Source of the DNA: Acephala macrosclerotiorum
Lineage: Eukaryota; Ascomycota; Leotiomycetes; Helotiales; Mollisiaceae
Length of the DNA: 64,000 nucleotides
Assembly: GCA_014904845.1 (NCBI GenBank)
Contig: MU119209.1
Coordinates: 511,380-575,379 of the forward strand
Direction of reading: 5' to 3'
How positions within the stretch are numbered: the stretch's first letter is position 1; each line of letters starts with the position of its first letter. Shown here in pieces: positions 1 through 13,005 of this stretch. The notes beneath the pieces were generated by a model. The model had not been told where the DNA came from, made no database searches, and saw nothing but the letters and a program-made list of their open reading frames with translations. The translations under genes were made by a program, and so were the position numbers.

Positions 1-1351
1 TGGTTGAGAAATCCTTGGGACATGGTAACCATCACATTTGAAGCCACTTCACTGCTTTTTTGCTAGGAGATGCAAATCTCAGTATTGAATGTTCAAAATT
101 CGTACTGACTTCCTAATAATATTTACTCTTTTTCTCCAAATTGTCGTGGCAGAGGGAGGGACATGGGTTTTGGATAAATTCACCGGCCCTGTTACCATCG
201 TAATCGTAATCGTAGCTCCTTCGGCCCTACCCGCGTGAGTAACTTCGAATGGCTTTTACGACGACGCCTTCTGTCTACCTCTGGGGTTAATCCGAGATTC
301 ATTCTTTGAGTCGCAAGTACGCAGGGACACTTCAGGCATCCCAATATCCCTGAATGCCCCGAGGTATCAAGGTATTCACTTCTTCCAAGTCCCAAAATCT
401 CTTCTTACATTCCAAGTTCTCGGAGGCCTTGAAGCCTCTGCCTGCGTTCAAGCCAAGTCAAGTCAATTTCATCCCCAGCCCCTCTTTTTAGCTCTCCAGT
501 AAGTTAGACAGCCGCTCTGTCTCCGTCAAGTTAGCCTCACCATTTCCCGCATTCCTACATCAACTCACACTTGCGATCTGCAACAAACGCCAAGCATGAG
601 ACCAAAGCATATTAGTTTCATTTCAAGTCTTCCATATTCGGTTTGTTTGGCCGTAGGGACTTCAATTGCATTCATCATTTCATTTCTAAATCGGAATTTT
701 GGAAATATCTTGCTGCTTCAAGTGCAGAAACTCAGTCCCAGCGGTTCTCAGTCTCGAATTCAAGATCTACTCGTCGGGTACGGAGATTCGCGCTCCCTGC
801 CACGCATCTTGCAAGGACGGACTCTGAGGCGCTCGTAATGTCATCAAAGGCAACATAGTTTCCTCCTGTCACTACGTTGGTGCCCGCAACAGCGTGGAAT
901 AGTGACATGCGCAGTGCAACAGAGAGCAAAAAGAGGATGGTTTCTTCTAGTTACTGATGCGGGAAAGCTACTAGGAAAATGCGAAGGGAAACAAGGTAAT
1001 TGGACTTTGGAACTTATGGTGAGGCTTGAGGTCAGTATAGGTTAGCTATTATATAATATTAATTTCGCGCGAAAAGCAAAAAAAGAGAGCACAAAAGTCT
1101 AAGTTGTTGAGTCTTGGGATGTTGTATCTATTGAATAGTTGCTTCGAGGGATTTGAGCTTGCATATGCCGCTGCTAGTCGGGAGAGAACTATGAACCACA
1201 GATTTCTACATTTTCTCTCGGAAGTAAGATCTCACGGTCTGGCGGAAGAGCGACTTTCAAAGCTGAAGGTAGAAAAGAGTCGAAATTTTCTCAAAATATA
1301 GGTACACAGAAGACCTATTAACAGCCCTTATATTTCGTAAATTTTTCAGTC
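1..1351. other. No gene seen; 3' flank of GST-like gene
   Basis: Only short, mutually overlapping ORFs (under 90 codons) occur here on both strands. None has recognisable family features or convincing splice partners. The stretch includes the 3' flank of the minus-strand GST-like gene that ends at 1352. Confidence 0.5.
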
Positions 1352-2450
1352 TTACAACTTTGCTCCTCCCTTGACTTCTCTCACCCTGAAACCATGCCTA
1401 GGAGCATGAACCCTTACTCCAGTCCCGTCCTCCATCTTACCTTCAACCACGATCTCTTTCCCCGTCAAGCCCACTAACGCTCCTCTGTCTCTATGGTTGA
1501 CTCCTGAATCTGTTGGCCAAACCTCCACCACTAATCCCTTTTTCAGCCCGCTGGGGTCACTCCCCTCCACCTGTCCCTCCGCTTCCACAAACCCACTCCC
1601 CTTGATAATGTCCCTAGCCTCAGGCCACTTGACTGTCTTTGGCTTCCCCAACTTCTTAGCAACAGCTCTCGTCACCGTATTAAACCTGTCCACCCAAGCA
1701 AACACCTTCGGGAACTGCTGCCTAAAATCTTCAGGCAAAGCACCAGGAAGACCATTCAACCAATGAAACAACCAAATCGCTTCAATATCCGTCAAACTCG
1801 GCTCTTTCGTCCCTGCAATCCACTCCCGTCCATCCGCCAAGTAATTCGCCTCAACCATTTCAAACGCACTCCTCATCTCAACAAGCGCTTCCGCTCTTTC
1901 TCTAGCAACATTCTCAGGACTCCAACTTGTGCCTGTATAATCCTCTCTATCTTTGCGGAACTTGGGATCTTTTAACAGTGGCAATTCTGCTGGGAGTAAA
2001 GCGCCCGCTGTCCTGAATAATCCGCCGTCTACGGACCATATCTCGAATAGTTTCTCAAGACCCTTGTGTTCTGGAGCGGAGATCGAGGGATGGGTCGAGG
2101 ATGGAGGGAAGAGTTGGTCGAGTTTGGAGAGGATGAGGCGGGTGTCGTTGTAGATGTCTCGGCCGATTGAGAGAATTGGGATACGGCGGTAATTGGTGCC
2201 TAGGGCTTTGATGTCTGGTCGGGGGAGGGTAGGAGGTTGAAGCTGTGAGATTGTGAGTTGAGTACAGACATTGGGACAGAAAGAGACGTACGCATTGTGT
2301 GTATGGGATTTGGCGAAAGTTGAGGTACCAAACAATGCTATTGATTTGTTAGAAAAGCCGAGGAGAAAGTGAGGAGAGAAGGTACCGTTTCGCGTATGGC
2401 GAAAAAGTGTAATGGTACAGGATGATTTCAGGGATTTGTGATTGAGACAT
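1352..2450 (-). CDS. Glutathione S-transferase-like protein (3 exons)
   Basis: Exons 2450-2386, 2337-2292 and 2242-1352 join in frame to 333 aa. The start ATG (2448-2450) gives MSQSQIPEIILYHYTFSPYA, the thioredoxin-like first beta strand and helix of a GST N-domain. The two short introns (48 and 49 nt) fall within this domain. Around residues 50-70 lies the 'RRIPIL' strand of the fold, followed by an all-helical C-domain ('AIWLFHWLNGLPGALPEDF', roughly residues 180-200). The final ~80 residues form a beta-rich tail not found in minimal GSTs. Similar fungal proteins are annotated as GST N-terminal domain proteins of unknown substrate. No catalytic Ser, Tyr or Cys can be assigned, so conjugating activity is not demonstrated. 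The first ~60 residues are recovered only after splicing. Confidence 0.82.
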
Positions 2451-5400
2451 GGTGGCAGAGATTGACAGACAGCGGAAGAAGAAATATGATATAAGCCAAG
2501 AGATATACTTTACAGAGGTCAAGTGAGGTCTGGATGAGGCTCAACTTCTCCTCTCCGTCGGGGTCGGCACAAAGGAGCTTCCCCAGATGTGACGTCGAGC
2601 CTCGGCAAAACAGACATTCCGTCCCTAGGTACAGTATTCTGATGCCTTGTTACTGAGGCAGTTGTGAGGTACTTCACGAAAGGTCAACGATACAAAACTT
2701 CGAAATTCGCTATCGATCTTATGGAAATGATATTGACACTGTGCAAGCGCAAATTTACGTGGCCAGATGTTCTGAGACTTTGGGATAAGCTTGATTTATC
2801 AATGTTCTAATTTGGCCTTCGTCTTCTAAGTTGAGAGGTCGGGAGGAGAACTCTGGGTCCTGCACTTCGTCACTTTCGTATGAAATTTCTTGTCTCTTTT
2901 CTTTTTCTTACAGATGTTCGTTGATGAATTTGGTCTTAAATTGCGAGGGCGGTTAGAACATGCTCATCTCGCCATCGTAGCCAAAGGATCATGTAGTCAT
3001 CACCTTGAATGTTACCTTAGGTAGGCCGAAGTATATTCTCATCGATATGGTTTTATTCTAGGTGTCCAGTATCGCTACCATTATTGCTGTTATATCAATA
3101 ATTCGAAGAAGTTCTGAATCTTGGTATACTTCGAGAAGGAGCGAGTTCGGACGAAGTCCTAATGGCAGTGCCGCACTGCAGCGTCAAGCCATCATGCAAA
3201 CTGCAAGTTCATAGATTCCAGATATTCCTTCAGCTTCCCCCTATTGGGTGCAGAAAGCCTAGCCATTTTGCCCGTGCCGATTCCGACGTGACACGAAACA
3301 GCTCACCAACGCGAAGCGACCGCACATACCTTTGTATGTATGCTGGCTTTTGGTGAGGCTGTTGACGAGGCTGTTGATGCCCAAGTGTAACAAGACACGA
3401 AGCAAGAGAGGGAAAGCACAAATTGCACATGCTTCTCCCTTTCGCGATTCACAGCCACACCTCGCTTTCCATAACGCGTCTTCGGAAAGAAAGTTCTTTG
3501 GAAGAATTTGGGTTCAGGATAGGTGTCATTAGAGAGACCTTATCCCTCAAACAGCCGACTAAAAAGCCGCCGACGACTAGGAAAATTTTCAGATCTCGAA
3601 CGGGATGACGACGACAAGACGGGAGGAATGCTCATATGTATGAATTCATTCTCAAACTATCAAATTTATAGAACAACTGAGGAAGATTTCGTGACAGCCT
3701 ACGCATCGCATCTCGAGCCGAGAGGGGAGAGAGCCCTCGTGCTGTTGGAATATTTTGAAAGGCGGGGATAAAAATATCTCGCCTCAAAAGCTGGGGTGCA
3801 GGAATCATGCAGCTTCCAAAACCTTGCTCTCCACTCACACTCACCAAAGAATTAAGACATACGACAGTATTCTTGTTTCCAACCCCTGATCTCCATTCCG
3901 ACTTGCCTCGTGGCCCGTCGGTCTGGAGTTAGGGTTTTTGCCCAGCTGTCGGGAAATTGTCCGACGGATGGACTGATCGAGGGCATGCTGATGTATCTGA
4001 CAGAAGCAGCAAATACCCGTAATGTAGTAGCCTGAGCTGAACTTGACTCAGAAAGCTAGTCTTGACTTCCTCCGAGTTTGAAGTACGTATTTGGAACTTC
4101 GCGTTCGTGGCTCCGAACACGACACCGACTCTTCCTCTGCACATCTCACTGCATTGTTCGTTACTAGGCCAGTATCGAAGCAATAATAGGTAAAAGTACC
4201 AAGGTCGAACGTTGCAGTCGCCACCATCTGGAACCAGTCAGCAATGCGGGTTCCCCATCCAACGAGGGACTTTCATCTCGGGAGTCAGGGTCGATACGCC
4301 ACGGAAGGAAGGCCCGTTCCTTCCAATCCAGAGAGAACCAAGGAGTGCCAAGACCAGCGTCTCATATCACGTTATTGCCGGGTTTCCTTCCATGCAAACA
4401 AACGAGATCCCGACACCTAGATCTGGGCCTTCCTTGATCTTCATACAGAAGAGGAAGTTGAACGAGTGCCAGAAGACCTGCATGTCGACAAGGGTCAAAG
4501 CCCCAAACAGAAACCAAACGCAGGGACAAGTGTTTAATGCAGTCAAGGCAGAGGCAGCAAACGAAGATGCGATGTCCCATCAAATACATTTGGTGCATCA
4601 ATCAGATTCGATGTTCCGATACCGAGTAGCTTGACCCTGCCTTGTTTGAATGCTGCGTTGGCTTTTCGTGGCTTTGATCGAGCAGGTCTGACCTCCACAC
4701 CCCCACGATATTGGTAAGCCTCACGATCATCCCCCTAACTCGGGCACCCCACGACCAATCTCATCTCCAGCCCAAGTCAGACAGCTCTCCAAGCTCTAGA
4801 AGAAATTTGTATCGCATCTCAGATCCTCAACAGTCCAAGCCAAACACGCCCCCACGAAGGAGAAACGAAGCAACGGATAAAGAAACATGGATTATGTTGC
4901 CTAAGAAGATGCATCACCTTCCTATTCCACATTCCGGATTCCGTATTCTGTTCTTATCCAGCAAATAAATTAAAATATTGGCCAATATCAATAATCTCAT
5001 CAGCTCCAACCACGAAGCTGTTCCCTCACCGCTTGTCCAAAAGCCTCATATCCTATCGTCTCAGCACCGCAGCTGCAGCTCTGCAGCTCTGCATCGCTGG
5101 AAATGTGAGCGATGCAGTGTCCATCCAACGCGCAGATTGGTAGGGGAGAAACCAACCAAAATGGCAGGTTCTCCGGGTGGTGGAACAGCGAGGAGAGTTG
5201 GGGCGCTCTGAGGGCGTTCCAGGGGAGCCGGTAACCCCAGACCCGCTATTTTTGCATGCGGTGCGATGCTCATGGCTGCCACTGCCATGCATGCATGAGA
5301 GCTGCCCAATTCACTCCCACAGAAGCAAGCCATACAGACGATACCGAGCCAACCCCACGAAGGTCTGGGTGTTCCGAGACATTCGATTTTTGTTTGATGC

Positions 5401-8071
5401 CAGCGTCTGGAATGTAGCAAGGCATGGCGGTTGGGAGAACTTAGGAAGAAGAGGAAGAGGACACATTGGAAGCCTCGGCTCACTAACCTGCCACTGAATC
5501 GTGACAGAACGCTGGATCCGGGGCAATCGGAAGAGACTTTGTAGCGAGATTACAGTGCGATGCCTTCTTCCCTCTTGGGTCCGGGGAGAACATGGGGGCC
5601 TCGTTCAGGCAGGAGTGGCCCTGGTCCCCGCCGATTATGATAATGATCCAGCCTGAGCTAGAGTCTGGCGCGGGCATGGAACATTCTGAGCCATACCGGA
5701 AGACTGGGATGAAGAACGAGGCGGCTTGCCGGAGGGATGAGCTGTCTTACTTTTTTTTGTGGACGACGGGGAGTCGAGCCTGGTGAGTGGGATATGCAAT
5801 TTTGGGAGGGAGATAAATTCAGCTTAGGTCCCCCGTTTGAAGATACCTTCTCTGTTTTGTTGGTTTGACAAAGTTAGAACTTCGACTTAACTTCCTCTCC
5901 TTGCACCAAGTGTCCGTGTTACACTGCACAGATCCTAAGATATATTTATCGTCGCTCCCACTCTCTGCCTCGCAAGAAAATAATCTGGAATCGAGAATCC
6001 TGCCGAGGCTTTACTTTTGAAGTGGCTCCGACTGTTCGGTGAGTAACTCTCAGCTCGTGTATGCAGACACTGCAGCACAAACCGCTTATATATCATTCCA
6101 CTAACAGCGACTCGGCTCAGCATCACCAAATTCTCATCATACCACTCCACGATACGAATAACAAACTACCCACACTTGGGACATTCATACCTGATCGAAA
6201 ATTCTTCACCTTACACACAATATCAAAATGCCTTCCCAAATATCAACAACGTTCGCATCACCCATTCCTCGCCGCAGGTCACCAATCCTCACAAATTCGA
6301 CCTTCGGCCAAGATGTCTCCCTATGCCTCTCAAATACACTCAACATGAAAGCGAAGAGTCCCTATACTTTCATCCTCCGCGAAGGCGAGAGCGACTATTC
6401 CCCACCTGCACCTCCACCACCTAGTCCCGTCAATTTTCCTATGGAAAGCTGGTCGACAGCTTGCTCTGTTCGAAGATAGATGCCATCGCAGCGAGACATC
6501 GAAAAGAGTGAGATGATGCTCAAATGGAAACCGGAGGGTTGTGGGAGAGAATGTACGAGTACTTGTAAAGAGGAGGAAATACCTACATCGACACGTGATG
6601 ACGGCCAGCACACTTCCACCGTCTTTAATCACTCTCCTCTACGAAGAGACAACACTCGCTACCTCAATCTCCCCGTATCAAATGGGCAGTCATCTATTTT
6701 CTCAGTTCGGTCAACAACGACAAAATGTACACGGCTTTTTTGCCCTCGCTCACGCGTGCATGGAATTTCCGGCGTTTAAAATGGAGTGGTCTACTTTCTT
6801 TTGATTTCCTCATGATATGATTCGCCTTTGGGCTGGAGTCTGCATTCTTGTTTCGGTTTATGTGGGATCGGGTATCTGATATCGGGTAATGGATATTGTG
6901 TACTCTGTATTCACGGCATTGGGACAGCGAGCATTATGAGTTTCTTGGAATTATTTCCGTTGTTATCCATAGGAAATTGAAGATCATTCATTCAAATACA
7001 TCTATCTACATAGCAACTATGTCAAAGTTCCTAATCTGCCCCCCAAGAAGCAAAGCCCAAATCCTTCGCTCTACTAAGACAACACTTCTCAACAACTTCC
7101 ATCCGTAACTGTACCTGTACACCGCACATTCACTCACAACCGAGACCGGCCCCGGACACCGGTACTGCACCTCAAATACCAGAACCCTATCGCGGGGAGC
7201 GCGGCAGGCGTTCCGGATATGCGTCCGTTCCCTTTCATGTGTTGTGGAGTCTAGCCCTACTACTCTGCTGCAGATCCCTATCAAAAAGTCTATCTCCATC
7301 CTTGACTTCTGCGGAGTAGATTTTTTCCCCCATGAAATCTAAAACTTTAGAGTTAGACTACTATCAACTTATCGTTTCTCGAAAGTCCATCCGGTACGGT
7401 ACAGCATACTAAAGCTGAATAATAGAATAGGAGAGAGTTCATAGTAGGTTTGTCACTCAGTATTCATCGCTTGCTGCATTTCTGAGTAAAGCCGAGTCAA
7501 CACAACCCACACAACAGCAGCCTGCCTGTGGCTGCAAGAACAACTAGTTAGGAGTACGAAATTCAGGTAAACCTCCACTTAACTTCAACAAATCCAGGAC
7601 ATCCTATTCGGACGGTGTCGAACGCCGGCCCAATCCTACTTCACAGTTCCAAAGCCCAATCCCATGCCTTGGACCTGCATACATAGCTTATCGGTTTGCC
7701 TTTTCATCCTGGCAGGGCTACCTACCATGCAGCGCCACATGGAATATGTTGTCCTGGCATAGGGCTTTGAGGATGACCTTAGAGCCGAACTCCGAGTGTT
7801 ATCTTATTTGGGGCTGTTCTTCACGACACCGTCACACCATACACCACCTTATCACAGTCGTCATCATAGTAGCACAAATCACCTCCTCACACTCTTCAAC
7901 GTTTCCATTTAATAACCTGCACGTACACCTCACAGCCAGAAGTCCTCCTTTCCATTCGAAGCAGAAACCACAGGAACCCATTCCTCAAACCGGCAAAGCA
8001 ATCCCATCACCTCTCAACGCCTCTCCATGACTTTCCAATACTAGTATTCCCTTCCTCAATATCTCATAACC
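2451..8071. other. Gene-poor 5.6 kb; no confident gene
   Basis: Many small overlapping ORFs exist but none reads as a conserved protein. The longest is a 140-codon frame at 4212-4634 (+) with no domain or splice context. A 97-codon minus-strand frame at 7006-7299 and a plus-strand frame at 6228-6479 (listed separately) are the only ones with a slightly protein-like composition. No tRNA, TIR or tandem array was found by eye. Confidence 0.45.
6228..6479 (+). CDS. Possible small ORF, 83 aa, unrecognised
   Basis: An ATG in good context (ATATCAAAATGCC) opens 83 codons rich in Ser and Pro, ending at TAG 6477-6479. Protein-like sequence appears in the same frame just after the stop, starting with ATG at 6480. 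This could mean a short gene, a broken gene or chance. No homologous family is recognised and no intron that would bypass the stop could be found. Confidence 0.22.
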   Translation: MPSQISTTFASPIPRRRSPILTNSTFGQDVSLCLSNTLNMKAKSPYTFILREGESDYSPPAPPPPSPVNFPMESWSTACSVRR

Positions 8072-8335
8072 TCATGCACAACAACACGTCCCATTCCCTC
8101 CCGCACACCTTTTCTCATCACCAACCTTCACATCTTGTCGAAGCTGCTGAATAGCTTGATCCACGCTCTTGATCTCCTTCTGAAGGTCACCAGCTCGCTT
8201 TTCCCTCCACTCAATCGTCAGTAAAAAACCCCACAGCACACAGAAAATCAAATACCATAAAAATAACTCACATCTTATAATGCAACACCCCAACCCAAGG
8301 ACGAGTTTATAGAAGGCGAGGTCGGATACAGGCAT
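8072..8335 (-). CDS. Possible small membrane protein, 87 aa
   Basis: The ORF starts MPVSDLAFYKLVLGLGCCII and continues through a hydrophobic, Trp-rich segment (about residues 22-42, one or two TM helices). A charged helix (WREKRAGDLQKEIKSVDQAI, about 43-62) and a Cys-rich tail ending CCCA follow. A perfect GTGAGT donor lies inside the hydrophobic segment. Splicing it to the nearby AGs I tested creates a stop at once, so the unspliced reading is preferred. The hydrophobic anchor plus short coiled coil resembles small organelle assembly factors, but no family is recognised. Confidence 0.45.
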   Translation of the reverse strand: MPVSDLAFYKLVLGLGCCIIRCELFLWYLIFCVLWGFLLTIEWREKRAGDLQKEIKSVDQAIQQLRQDVKVGDEKRCAGGNGTCCCA

Positions 8336-9035
8336 GGATATTATTAACGATGACGAGACAGTTATATGCAGTGGAAAGCAAGAGAACTCGAAGTTTAGGC
8401 GAGGAGAGGCTGTGAAGTTGTGAAAATTTGGGAAGGTCTACTTGGACTAGCTCTCTTCATTTGGAAGCCACATATCAAGAAGGTACGATCAAGACTATAT
8501 TTGGTAGATTGGTATGCATTGATTATTCTCAATGACTATGTACAGAACGCAACGCAGCGCAAACCCATAAAAGCTATGAGTTTTTCTTTCCTTCCCTGGC
8601 TCTTTATCTCACGACGAAAGAGCAGGAAGAAACCCATTTCAGGATGCAGACGAACCACCCACCCACCATCATGCATCCATATTATCCCGCAAAGGCAACG
8701 CCGACGACCATGCTGCTCTGTCTGACTTTGATATGAGAAGTCAAGCCGAGCGATTGTGTTGTAAAAATCAAAAGAACCACGCCAAACTCGATGTTGAGTT
8801 GCAGACTATGCCATGCCTGACTATTCCCACTCGTCGTTAGACCACCCAGCCGCCTATAAACGCCTGGCAATGCTGACTAGAAAGAAACTCGTGAAATACA
8901 AATGAAGTAGAGTATCCGAAAATGCGTATGTACCGTGACCAAGTCTAACTATGTGAGCTCATGCTCAAGTCGTAGAGATTCGAAATCGGTTGTAAAAGGA
9001 GGTGTGTAGAAGGAAGCGTGACAAGCGGTGCTGAT
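8336..9035. other. Intergenic; 3' flank of mpe1-like gene
   Basis: This stretch lies between the small membrane-protein ORF and the 3' end of the minus-strand mpe1-like gene. It holds only short ORFs without coding character. Confidence 0.5.
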
Positions 9036-11001
9036 CTACAGCTCCCGATAGTCACTGGGTCTGACACGTCTTTGTCTTCCCTGATGACGATGAGGATTGA
9101 CTGGCTTGCGGAAATAGGCATTATCCTCCTCATTCGGTAGAGGCTCCGCGAAGACAGTCTTCTGCTGATTTGGGAACTGGTTCGTCGCACCTCCATTGAC
9201 ATTACCATTACCGTTGCCGTTTTGCACGCCCATATTTCCACCATTCATCATGCCCATGTTACCCATGCCGTTGAATCCAGCACCATACATGTTAGGGAAA
9301 CCACCGAAGCCGCCGTTCATGCCCATCATAGGATTCATCATCATTGGATTTGGCATGTTCATACCATAGCCGTTCATCATGTTTGGCATTCCTGGAAAAC
9401 CACTGTTGGCGCCGTGGAAGTTGTTGAGCATAGGAGGCATGTTTGGCATGTTGAAACCCATTTGCGGGAAACCGCCCATACCGTTCATGCCGTTCATCAT
9501 TTGTTGTTGCTGGAGCATAGCTTGCTTTTGTGCTTCTTGTTGTTGCATGGCCTTGGGTGCCTTAGGGACCTTGGGGTTCTCGAGAAGCTCATCTGCTGGG
9601 CGCTTCTTCGATTGTGGTTTAGCTTCATCCTTTACCGGCGTCTTCTCAGGATTCGGTGTTGAGACTGAAGTTGCTGGTGACTTAGCGGGCGACTTGACGG
9701 AGTCCTTGACTTGAGTTGCTGGTGACTTTGGTGCGGGAGATGCGGACTTTGCCTTTTCGACCTTCTCGGCGGAAGCTGGAGATTCAGCCTTGACGCTCGG
9801 ACTCTTGGATCTCTCCTTCTCCTTTCTGGCAGCAGCATTCTTTTCCTCCAGATAAGTGGTGATTTTGGCAGATGTCTCATCATCAGGCTTGAGATCATCG
9901 ATCAGAACGCCATCAGTCTGACAACCAGGGCAAGTGAAATCGCTCTCAATCAGCGCGTTAGTAATGCAATCATTGCAATACGTCTTCTCACAACATGGCG
10001 TCTTCATTGGGTCTATGAAAATTCTCTTGTCGAGGGAACACTCCAAACCCCTATCTTGCAACTCCTTGTCGCCCAGTGCAGCAGCTTGTGCGGCAGCAGC
10101 AGATGACTTGGTCTTTGCTTGGAATTTTTCCCAGGACGCCTTGTCCGGCTCAGCAATCACAAATTGACCCTCTGCATTGACCATGACGCCAGGAGGCAGC
10201 TTCGTATCGTCACCATCACCATTGAGTATCTCAGGCTTATCCACAGTCTTCAAGAAAGATCTCGGAATGCCAGTAGTACGCTTTAGACGAACTGGATTCC
10301 AGTTGGGATCATTGTTTGTAGGACACTCCTTGATCCAATGTCCCTTTTGGCCGCATCGATAACAGATGTACGAGGAGGGTGGTTCATCACCGGATGACTT
10401 CTTATGGAAGCCAGAGTGGGGGACTTTTGCTTGCCTATGTACGTGTTAGTGAAGCTCGACTGGATGGAATGTGGTTCAACTTACTTGCCCATCTCCTGCA
10501 ATTGGTCGTTCCATTGCTCACTCTGAGCTTGGAACATGGCTGCAAGACGCTGCTCCTCGGTCATCGAAGCATTGTTCATCTGTGCCAGACCAGTAGCAGC
10601 GGTGGCCTTCGCAGCAGCCTTGGACACTTCCTTGCGCGAATTGTTCTTGGCGCTCACCGGCATCTTGCCATTGACGTATCTTTGCGCTCGTCCGGCGCCT
10701 TTCTTTGCGCATGGTTTTCGTACGGCGATGACGGTTGTAGAACGAGGAATGATCGCGGTATCGTCGTCGTATTCTGCGAGAGGGTTAGTATCAATGCCAT
10801 GAAGTCAATACACCAACGAAGCTTACCTTCATTGCTGCCATCGTCGGATACAATCGCGAGGTCGAAATCAGTTCCATCACCTAAACCGCTCTTGATGATG
10901 ATATCACGCTTGAGCTCAAAGACGGAAATACCAGTACCATCGAACTCTATCCTGGTGGGATCCTTGACGTTCCTAAATCTGTAGAACACAGAGGAAGACA
11001 T
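9036..11001 (-). CDS. mpe1: Mpe1/RBBP6-type cleavage and polyadenylation factor subunit (3 exons)
   Basis: Exons 11001-10827, 10773-10485 and 10434-9036 join to 620 aa. The N-terminus (VFYRFRNVKDPTRIEFDGTG) is a DWNN ubiquitin-like domain, about residues 4-75. A CCHC zinc knuckle follows (CYRCGQKGHWIKEC, about residues 175-190), then a RING/U-box-like cysteine array (CSLDKRIFIDPMKTPCCEKT, about 280-320). The tail is a long low-complexity Met/Asn/Gly/Pro region. This DWNN-zinc knuckle-RING order is diagnostic of yeast Mpe1 and metazoan RBBP6, a subunit of the nuclear CPF/CPSF mRNA 3'-end processing complex. Length is well above the ~440 aa of yeast because of the disordered tail, as is usual in filamentous fungi. 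Both introns are short with clean GTAAG donors. Confidence 0.93.
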
Positions 11002-12076
11002 GATGCCAAGTCGAAGTTATGTTGGTACTGATTGAGTTGTCGTTCGTAGATGGGAAGGCTGCTGATTGTGTTGTAGAGGCGCAGTGATGATTCCGGGCAC
11101 TTCGAAAACGAGAGCAAGCGCTCAAAGGTAAAAGTGAGCAATCGAGGAAACAAGGGACAGGGGACAAATATTTGTGAGTGCGACCGCAAGATCAAGATTC
11201 TTCTTCTTTTTCCGTTCAGGGAACGAGTTTGAAATCAAAATCTGATTGCAATCACTGGAGATAACTCTTGTACCACGAACAAGCTCTGCGAGAAAGGAAA
11301 TGATGTACAAGATTGCAGAAGGCCTGCTATTGTGCTTGCGCGCTGATATTGTGCGACGTTCTTGGTATTGTCTCCTCCACGACGGATAAAGCCAGTGAAT
11401 CTTCACCACCACGACTTGCAAAACTGAACCCCAACACCAACTTCCGCTCCTCCCCGTATGCTGGGCCGACTAGAAACGAGAGCGAGGCAGCCAAGTGACC
11501 TTTCCGATGCCAGACCTGATGAATCGAAGTCGAAGGTCGAGTTCCGCGATAACTGCGATGTCGTTGTTGTTGGAAGGAGTTGGAGGTCAAAGGTGGATGA
11601 CGGGCAGGCGGCAAAGAACAGTTCGCTAGCGCCAAGATGACAAACCGGACTCAGCCTTTCACGCTACGCCGGGTTTGAACTAGCGCAGACCCCTTTCGAG
11701 AGGCGAGACCGCTGGCGACCACCAGCGACGATTCACAAAGAACCTGTGAGTATATCGACGACAGTTGTGATATGGGCCATGAGGACCTCATACATGAGTC
11801 CGCGAGTAAGTATGATTCATTCGCAGGCTAAAGCGGTCAACTTTATTTATTCAAGACCGTCAATTTACGTCTATTCTTTCAACTACTTGAAGCTAGTTAG
11901 TCACCGAATTGCTGTAGCGGGCATGGAGTCGAAGGAGAGAGACAAGAGTGATTCATGCACCCAAACACTTCCACTTGCTTGTCCTATTACATTTTCAAAA
12001 GTCTCCTGTGCTCAATCCCAGCTGTCGTCGCTCCAAACTGCATGTTTGCCCCATCGGACTCCACCTTGAGGTCTTC
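11002..12076. other. Intergenic upstream of mpe1-like gene
   Basis: This is the 5' region of the mpe1-like gene. Overlapping small ORFs occur on both strands, none with domain content or convincing splice partners. Confidence 0.45.
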
Positions 12077-12598
12077 CTACAAAGACACTCCTCGAGGCCC
12101 AGCCCGTTCATCAGACCAGACCCTCATATCCCGCCAGCACCTTCGTTCTTCCATCTTTATCTCTTCCGACAGCCGCTGCTCGCTTTCCTCTTTCGTCTCC
12201 GTCGATTTCCAAGCTGTCCATGCTCTCCATTCATGCCGGCCCTCTTGGGCCTGACCCCATTCCATCCTCTTTCTTCTTCGGCATTCAGGACACAACCGAT
12301 TACTGCCAACAGGATACTGGATCGTCGGACACCACTATAGAACAAAGAGTCAGCCAGGGATGTCTCAAGAGGAGAGATGCCGTCGTAATTCGGTGCCGCC
12401 TGGTTAGACATGGGCCATGGCAAGATCCTGTGAGAGCATCGGCCTACATACTTCTCGAACTGGCGCTGGTAGTCCCTTCAATCCCAACAACCTCTCGCTC
12501 TCCTTCTCGTCGAATGATCTGACCTCTCGGATACAAGCAGTCAACTTTCCTAGCTTTACATGGTCACATTTATAGCGAACCAGAGACTGCTCGCACAT
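12077..12598 (-). CDS. Small cysteine-rich hypothetical protein, 134 aa (2 exons)
   Basis: Exon 1 (12598-12452) encodes MCEQSLVRYKCDHVKLGKLT and onward. Exon 2 (12334-12077) starts WCPTIQYPVGSNRLCPECRR and ends in a charged Trp/Glu/Arg-rich helix. The intron (12451-12335, 117 nt) has a consensus GTATGT donor, a CTGAC branch point and a pyrimidine tract before CTATAG. Both ends are phase 0, so the frame is kept. The C...C..H and CPEC pairs suggest a zinc-binding fold typical of the many short 'MCxQ...C.H' fungal proteins of unknown function. The intron is also open in another frame and looks protein-like, so an alternative isoform or an ancestral frameshift is possible. No function can be assigned. 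Confidence 0.6.
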
Positions 12599-13005
12599 CT
12601 TGGAAGTTGCCTTCGAGGAAGATACAGAACAAAAGATTTCTGCTTGAGAAGTGGCTTTCGAATTGCCTGAGAGTTTCTTTGAACGACTTGAAAATTGAGA
12701 CGATACTCTTCTGCGATGTTGTCACACATGCTCATATTCTCATCAGAAATCTTCACAGCCAAGTCCTCGGCCCCTACGACTCGTAGAAGAAACTTACCAC
12801 CGAGATTCATCTGCACGCCGCTTACTTGCCGAAGCGGCTGTATTTGACGGGCTTCTATTGCTATCCTTCTATGACACTCTTACACATCCACCTCTCCATT
12901 CCAGGAAATAGAATTGCACTTGATCCATACAAAGTTGTTACATGTTCTAACCAGCCACCATCTCCTCACGGTATCTTATAAGCCTCAACCTCCCGGCGGG
13001 ATCGA
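12599..13005. other. Short gap with no recognised gene
   Basis: Upstream of the small cysteine-rich gene. One minus-strand open frame (12556-12816) overlaps its start but has only a GTG start and no recognisable family. Confidence 0.35.

Noticed and set aside
4212..4634. 140-codon plus-strand ORF
   Set aside because: No motif and no recognisable homologous family; an equally open minus-strand frame overlaps it, so it is likely chance.
9222..9662. His-rich 146-codon plus-strand ORF
   Set aside because: Antisense shadow of the Met/Asn/Gly-rich tail of the Mpe1-like protein (CAT/ATG complement); not a metal-binding protein.
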